A DNA stretch of 64,000 nucleotides from Bacteroidales bacterium (GTDB lineage Bacteria > Bacteroidota > Bacteroidia > Bacteroidales > JAGOPY01): assembly GCA_017991835.1 (NCBI GenBank), contig JAGOPY010000002.1:207562-271561 (forward strand). The letters run 5' to 3'. Both the position numbers and the translations under genes were made by a program. The notes beneath the pieces were generated by a model. It did not search any database, was not told the DNA's origin, and saw only the letters and a program-made list of their open reading frames with translations. This document shows, in pieces, positions 60,987-64,000 of this stretch. The number at the start of each line of letters is the position of its first letter. The stretch's first letter is position 1.

Positions 60987-62153
60987 TTATTCAATCCGGG
61001 GAATATTGATTGCGTCCGGAATATCAACAGGTTCCATCCGGCCGGAATTTCTCACCCTGTCTTTTGCCACGATCCGGTAGTCGAAGCTGCAGTTGGCGGG
61101 CCTTCCGTCGTTTGTGACGCCTTTAACCCTGAAACTTTCAGGATCTTTTTTTGTGATAACCAGATTCACAATTTCTTCAGATACAGGGGTGAGGAAAACT
61201 TTATAATCATTTTCCAGTTTAACTGAACTGGCGTAAACGGGATCAATTTTAACAACAGCCTCGCCACCAATCATTTCAAATGATCCGATATCTTCGACCC
61301 AGCCCTCTGTTGATTCGATCATTCTGAAACTGCGATATTCTTCTTTACCTCCAGCTAATAAGGCCTTTTTAAAGGTGTTATAGCCACCATCGGCAAAAAC
61401 AGCCCCTGCATGGGTCACATAGAACCGCAAGGTGCCTCCGGGAAAATCGCCGTCGAAACCTCTGAAAAGATCTCCGGTGTAGCTCCATGCTCCGACTCCT
61501 GTGCCCCCAAAATACGCATGACCAGCCACACCGTATGTATTTGTACTGCTGCCATCTGCCCTGCCATATATTCCGGGTGCATCTCCGTCATTATTATTTG
61601 CTATGAAGTAGCCCCCGGCACCGGCATAAGAGATTGTATTGGTTTCGCCGTGCACACCTATGCACGAGCCGGAAGTATATGTAGACACACCAGAAACTGC
61701 GATCCCATGGATTATATTTTGATTGGACTGAAATTTCACATAGGAAGTCTGTATATCTGTGCCTATAGTAACATTGCCTCCGGCACCAATGTAAAGTGAA
61801 TTCGCCGCTGTGTTGGGTTCGATGGTCACAACATCCAGGGCGTGTGCGTTATCTCTAATCTTAAAACCGCCAAAGGCCGTCGCTTTGAATTTCCAGTCGG
61901 CGCCCGAAATGTAATCGGTCATTTGAAAGGTAGCGCCTCCTGTTCCGCCCGTATTAAATATCCGGATTGTCGGTTCAGTTGCATTTCGGAGCACGTCCAG
62001 CAATTTTACGGGAGTGCTGGTTCCGATACCAACATAACCTCCGTTTGTATTGAAGATGTGTGTGCCATTAAAGGCCCACTGCCCCGAGGTTTTTTCAAGG
62101 TTGAGAATGGCTAGCAATAATAAAATGCTACAGGTGATTTTTACGGTTTTCAT
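60987..62153 (-). CDS. Secreted fibre-like protein of unknown function
   Basis: A 388-residue exported protein from the ATG at 62153, with a signal peptide (about 1-25) and glycine/threonine/aspartate-rich repeating strands such as YVGIGTSTPVKLLDV, which resemble the repeats of phage tail-fibre-like and other beta-helical proteins. The middle has YGRADGSS and FGGTGVGAWSY segments and the C-terminus a compact domain starting near GGKEEYRSFRMIES. No T9SS tail is present. It is the last ordinary gene before the rearranged end of the window. Cell-surface attachment is a guess from composition. Confidence 0.6.
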   Translation of the reverse strand: MKTVKITCSILLLLAILNLEKTSGQWAFNGTHIFNTNGGYVGIGTSTPVKLLDVLRNATEPTIRIFNTGGTGGATFQMTDYISGADWKFKATAFGGFKIRDNAHALDVVTIEPNTAANSLYIGAGGNVTIGTDIQTSYVKFQSNQNIIHGIAVSGVSTYTSGSCIGVHGETNTISYAGAGGYFIANNNDGDAPGIYGRADGSSTNTYGVAGHAYFGGTGVGAWSYTGDLFRGFDGDFPGGTLRFYVTHAGAVFADGGYNTFKKALLAGGKEEYRSFRMIESTEGWVEDIGSFEMIGGEAVVKIDPVYASSVKLENDYKVFLTPVSEEIVNLVITKKDPESFRVKGVTNDGRPANCSFDYRIVAKDRVRNSGRMEPVDIPDAINIPRIE

Positions 62154-62232
62154 AAGAAGATGAATTAGCAATGCCTTAAAGATAAGGAATATTGTGGCAT
62201 AATGTATATGAAGTAATGTAAAAATAAACTTT

Positions 62233-62274
62233 CAGAGAAATGAATCTCCAAAGGTTGGGCTATGCGGTCTGGAC
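62233..62274 (-). pseudogene. Decayed tRNA-Asp-like 3' end with terminator remnant
   Basis: The minus strand reads the end of an acceptor stem (CCAGACC) then GCA and a spacer like that following the copy at 62994-63050, then a weakened terminator hairpin. The upstream part is lost: after GTCC the sequence no longer matches the tRNA body. Confidence 0.6.
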
Positions 62275-62421
62275 AGCTTGTCCCGAATCCTACTAATGAC
62301 GAGTTAGTAAATTTCTACTGAACTGCTCTCCGGAGGAGAGCCCTAATTGTAGCAAAAAAGACGGGAAAGAAAAGAAGCCCCTCCCTTTGGAAATATTGGA
62401 TTATAGCGAAAAACCTTCACA

Positions 62422-62439
62422 GGGAGGGGTTGGGGAGGG
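62422..62439 (+). other. Four-tract G-rich motif (G-quadruplex candidate)
   Basis: GGG, A, GGGG, TT, GGGG, A, GGG: four G-runs with loops of one to two bases fit a G-quadruplex rule. It lies in a C/G-rich intergenic repeat; a role is unproved. Confidence 0.5.
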
Positions 62440-62623
62440 AAACCGGAAATGCATCTTCCCCCTCCCCTTAATCCCCTCCTATGCTGATATTACCTTGAAG
62501 AACTGGATTATCGCGGGAGGGGAAAATTGTGCGGGTGCCATCGCCTTTGCTATAAATGTGGAACTCATCTGGCGTAATAAAATCCAATATTGTGGAGTTT
62601 GTAAAAGTCTGAAAACTTGGGAT

Positions 62624-62674
62624 GACTCGAACCCGCGACCTTCCCGAGGACTCGGGACAGGCATTCTAACCAAG
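62624..62674 (-). pseudogene. tRNA-Asp-like internal fragment (copy 1)
   Basis: The minus strand runs from the D loop (CTTGGTTAGAATG) through the palindromic anticodon-arm substitute (TCCCGAGTCCTCGGGA) to the T loop (TTCGAGTC), then diverges. Both acceptor strands are absent. It shares this core with the copy at 62994-63050 and with the array at 63782-64000. Confidence 0.75.
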
Positions 62675-62696
62675 TGAAATCATATAAGAATCCATT

Positions 62697-62942
62697 CTAA
62701 GGTTTGGTCAATCTCTCAATGAAATTCCTATTCTTTTGATTTTTTAGGAAGTGTTCCCGTTTAATGGCCTCGGATTTATCGATAAATGATTCCGAGTATT
62801 TTAAAATCCAGGGTTGTTTTTTTGAAGTATATCCGCTCTTTGCAGAATCATGTTGTGATAATCGTTTATCCAGGTTATAGGTATAAGCGATGTAATAGCT
62901 ATCATCAGACAAACTCTGTATGATATAGACCGAGTAAATCAT
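62697..62942 (-). CDS. Small GIY-YIG endonuclease family protein (possibly inactive)
   Basis: An 81-residue stand-alone GIY-YIG domain of the UvrC-like/URI type. The core reads YSVYIIQS, YYIAYT, LDKRLSQH and EAIKREHFLK; Y6, R27 and E63 fit catalytic positions, but the strictly conserved Gly of the YIG element is Ala19, so cleavage activity is doubtful. It is flanked by tRNA-Asp-like pieces on the same strand (62624-62674 and 62994-63050) and its start lies within the T-tract of the upstream tRNA-like terminator. Such genes next to tRNA copies suggest a tRNA-linked selfish or repair element, but this is inference. Confidence 0.75.
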   Translation of the reverse strand: MIYSVYIIQSLSDDSYYIAYTYNLDKRLSQHDSAKSGYTSKKQPWILKYSESFIDKSEAIKREHFLKNQKNRNFIERLTKP

Positions 62943-62952
62943 AGGCTAAAAT

Positions 62953-62983
62953 AAAAAAACCTCTGGAGAGAAATCTCCAAAGG
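62953..62983 (-). terminator. Intrinsic terminator after the tRNA-Asp-like copy 2
   Basis: On the minus strand, the stem CCTTTGGAG/CTCCAGAGG (one wobble pair) with a six-base loop is followed by seven T. It shows that this tRNA-like segment derives from a once-complete tRNA transcription unit. Confidence 0.85.
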
Positions 62984-62993
62984 TTGGGCAATG

Positions 62994-63050
62994 CGGTCTG
63001 GACGGGACTCGAACCCGCGACCTTCCCGAGGACTCGGGACAGGCATTCTA
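62994..63050 (-). pseudogene. tRNA-Asp-like 3' part (copy 2), 5' half missing
   Basis: The minus strand reads AGAATG, the palindromic anticodon-arm substitute, a complete T arm (GCGGG TTCGAGT CCCGT) and acceptor strand CCAGACC with discriminator G. The 5' acceptor strand and D arm are absent: only a few bases separate it from the stop of the DUF192 gene (63056). It ends with an intrinsic terminator. The array on the other strand supplies the missing 5' half. Confidence 0.8.
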
Positions 63051-63055
63051 TGTAC

Positions 63056-63631
63056 TTAAAGAATAAAATCGATTTTATCACCAGCGGAAATTACAAATTT
63101 ATCAGCAAAACCCGCATTTACCTCCAGAACATACTTTGCAGGTGCATCCGAAGGTATTGCGGTTGTCGTTTTTGGCTGTGTATATTTCTGAATACTAACT
63201 ATTTCTTTATTAGCATTTATATAAATAATGTCCAGTGAAATGAAGGTATTCTTCATCCAGAATGACCTTTGTTCTTCCTCCTCGAAAATAAAAAGCATAC
63301 CAGCATTTTCCGGCATACTTATCCTGTCCATCAATCCTCTCATTCTTTCCGCTTCTTCATCGGCAACCTCAATCTCAATGTTAACAATAGTTTGATTCCT
63401 GGCATTCAAAACCGATAATGTTCCGTCTTTCCTGAAGATGGGTCCGGATCTTGAAATAGATGACAAAGGACGATCCTGAGATTTTTTTCTGGCGGGCGGA
63501 GTATATACACTGAAGATGAGGAAAACAATCATGATTATCATCACAATAATAATTACCATTGTCCGCAGAATATTTGATTTCTTCTTTTTTGCCTTTGATA
63601 AAGGCTTTCCAGATTGTGATTTCCCGGGCAT
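63056..63631 (-). CDS. Membrane-anchored DUF192 protein
   Basis: A 191-residue protein from the ATG at 63631, with a basic N-terminus, one transmembrane helix (about 23-45) and a DUF192 domain (about 75-190) containing RMRGLMDR, GMLFIFEEEEQRSFWMKNT and DIIYIN segments, all typical. Function of DUF192 is unknown; it is found in exported bacterial and archaeal proteins. Its stop is followed after five bases by the truncated tRNA-like copy on the same strand, suggesting a rearrangement joint there. The upstream side faces the tRNA-like array. Confidence 0.85.
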   Translation of the reverse strand: MPGKSQSGKPLSKAKKKKSNILRTMVIIIVMIIMIVFLIFSVYTPPARKKSQDRPLSSISRSGPIFRKDGTLSVLNARNQTIVNIEIEVADEEAERMRGLMDRISMPENAGMLFIFEEEEQRSFWMKNTFISLDIIYINANKEIVSIQKYTQPKTTTAIPSDAPAKYVLEVNAGFADKFVISAGDKIDFIL

Positions 63632-63726
63632 AATACTGAATAGTTTGTACAAAAGTAGGATTAATTGCATTTTCATTTTTTATCTGATTGATATGCTTTG
63701 GGATATAAAAAAATGAGCATACAGGT

Positions 63727-63766
63727 TGATTGTATTATAAAATAGTTTACTTTTGCACCCTTAAAA
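63727..63766 (+). promoter_or_regulatory. Promoter of the tRNA-Asp-like tandem array
   Basis: TTG (63727-63729), 19 bases, then TACTTTTG (63749-63756) and GCACCCTTAAA, the same layout as the porT and tRNA-Glu promoters. The first array unit begins at 63782. Confidence 0.65.
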
Positions 63767-63781
63767 GTTCTTTAAGAATTA

Positions 63782-64000
63782 GGTCTGGTAGTTCAGCTTG
63801 GTTAGAATGCCTGTCCCGAGTCCTCGGGAAGGTCGCGGGTTGAATCCATAAGTTCTTAAAATATTGGTCTGGTAGTTCAGCTTGGTTAGAATGCCTGTCC
63901 CGAGTCCTCGGGAAGGTCGCGGGTTGAATCCATAAGTTCTTAAAATATTGGTCTGGTAGTTCAGCTTGGTTAGAATGCCTGTCCCGAGTCCTCGGGAAGG
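63782..64000 (+). repeat. Tandem array of an 84-bp tRNA-Asp-like unit (at least 2.6 copies, cut by window end)
   Basis: Units begin at 63782, 63866 and 63950, exactly 84 bases apart and, as far as visible, identical. Each starts with GGTCTGGTAGTTCAGCTTGG, the 5' acceptor strand and D arm of Bacteroidota tRNA-Asp, then GAATGCC, then the palindrome TCCCGAGTCCTCGGGA in place of the anticodon arm, then AAGGTCGCGGGTTGAATCC, a T arm with one base missing, and an A/T-rich spacer ATAAGTTCTTAAAATATT. The 3' acceptor strand is absent. The third copy is cut by the end of the window. Confidence 0.85.

Larger units (their letters stand above)
62154..62696. other. Gene-free, repeat-rich intergenic stretch
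   Basis: No credible gene is seen. The stretch holds: a decayed tRNA-Asp-like 3' end with terminator remnant (62233-62274); a hairpin GCTCTCC/GGAGAGC region near 62320-62342; a C-rich then G-rich segment with a four-tract G-run (62422-62439) and a C-rich counterpart (62457-62479); an 11-bp perfect inverted repeat AATATTGGATT (62392-62402) with AATCCAATATT (62581-62591); and a tRNA-Asp-like fragment (62624-62674). Short frames across these are not genes. Confidence 0.7.

Noticed and set aside
62387..62677. Short plus-strand frame across the G/C-rich repeats and tRNA-like copy 1
   Set aside because: It reads through repeats and the complement of tRNA sequence and has no start signal.
62984..63238. 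Short plus-strand frame starting VWTGLEPATFPRT-like peptide
   Set aside because: It is a translation of the antisense of the tRNA-like segment and the DUF192 end; not a gene.
63782..64000. CRISPR array
   Set aside because: The repeats are contiguous 84-bp identical units without variable spacers, and no cas genes are present.
62994..64000. A trans-spliced split tRNA with halves on opposite strands
   Set aside because: Both parts contain the same palindrome and T-arm sequences, so the halves overlap rather than complement each other; a truncation by inversion or copying is simpler.

Overview
The window reads as chromosomal DNA of a Bacteroidota bacterium, probably Bacteroidales-like. The signs are: type IX secretion (T9SS) C-terminal sorting domains on at least six secreted proteins; the T9SS/gliding genes porT and gldB; promoters of the TTTG-N19-TAnnTTTG kind instead of sigma-70 boxes; Bacteroidota-style versions of Tgt, TrmB, ComEC and HutU; and two deoxynucleoside kinases. 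I see no transposase, integrase, phage module or CRISPR array. Most of the window is ordinary core genome, densely packed and organised in short operons.

Layout. 1-2419: 2-oxoacid:ferredoxin oxidoreductase (korA cut by the window edge, then korB). 2442-5970: tilS and a DsbD-type reductase. 6009-7379: M20 dipeptidase. 7587-10460: large T9SS adhesin-like protein. 10472-12639: GAPDH, folK, deoxynucleoside kinase. 12692-16882: OmpA/TPR protein and ComM ATPase. 16970-21051: gldB, two outer-membrane barrels and nadE. 21052-24469: nifU-like, mrp, an alkyltransferase-like protein, trmB and a SPOR protein. 24524-29762: kdsB, second deoxynucleoside kinase, GH3 enzyme, lptG and tgt. 29828-34552: glycosyltransferase, ECF sigma factor, coiled-coil lipoprotein and urocanase. 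34545-38734: three T9SS proteins, one interrupted by a stop codon. 38809-44668 (minus strand): csp, PAP2, lpxB, surE, maf, a UbiA-type prenyltransferase, kdsC and a DUF2520 protein. 44794-46395: a MerR/B12-binding regulator beside an ECF sigma factor. 47141-53388: aminotransferase, heptose kinase, porT, tRNA-Glu, crotonase, and a sigma/anti-sigma pair. 53428-60921: ComEC, T9SS M28 peptidase, K+ channel, T9SS Omp28-like protein. 60987-64000: a secreted fibre-like protein, then a rearranged region with tRNA-Asp-like fragments, a small GIY-YIG nuclease gene, a DUF192 gene and an 84-bp tandem array that runs off the window end.

Themes. Envelope building is heavily represented (kdsB, kdsC, lpxB, lptG, hldE-type kinase, porT, gldB, OmpA/TPR, six T9SS cargo proteins). 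Three ECF sigma genes are present. The most unusual parts are: (i) the tRNA-Asp-like elements at 62233-64000, whose anticodon arm is replaced by a short palindrome and which flank a GIY-YIG gene; (ii) the MerR regulator with complete CarH-type B12/light motifs next to an ECF sigma gene but without carotenoid genes; (iii) a nonsense codon in an otherwise intact Omp28-like gene; and (iv) several genes whose -7 box lies 4-9 nt from the start codon, suggesting leaderless transcripts.
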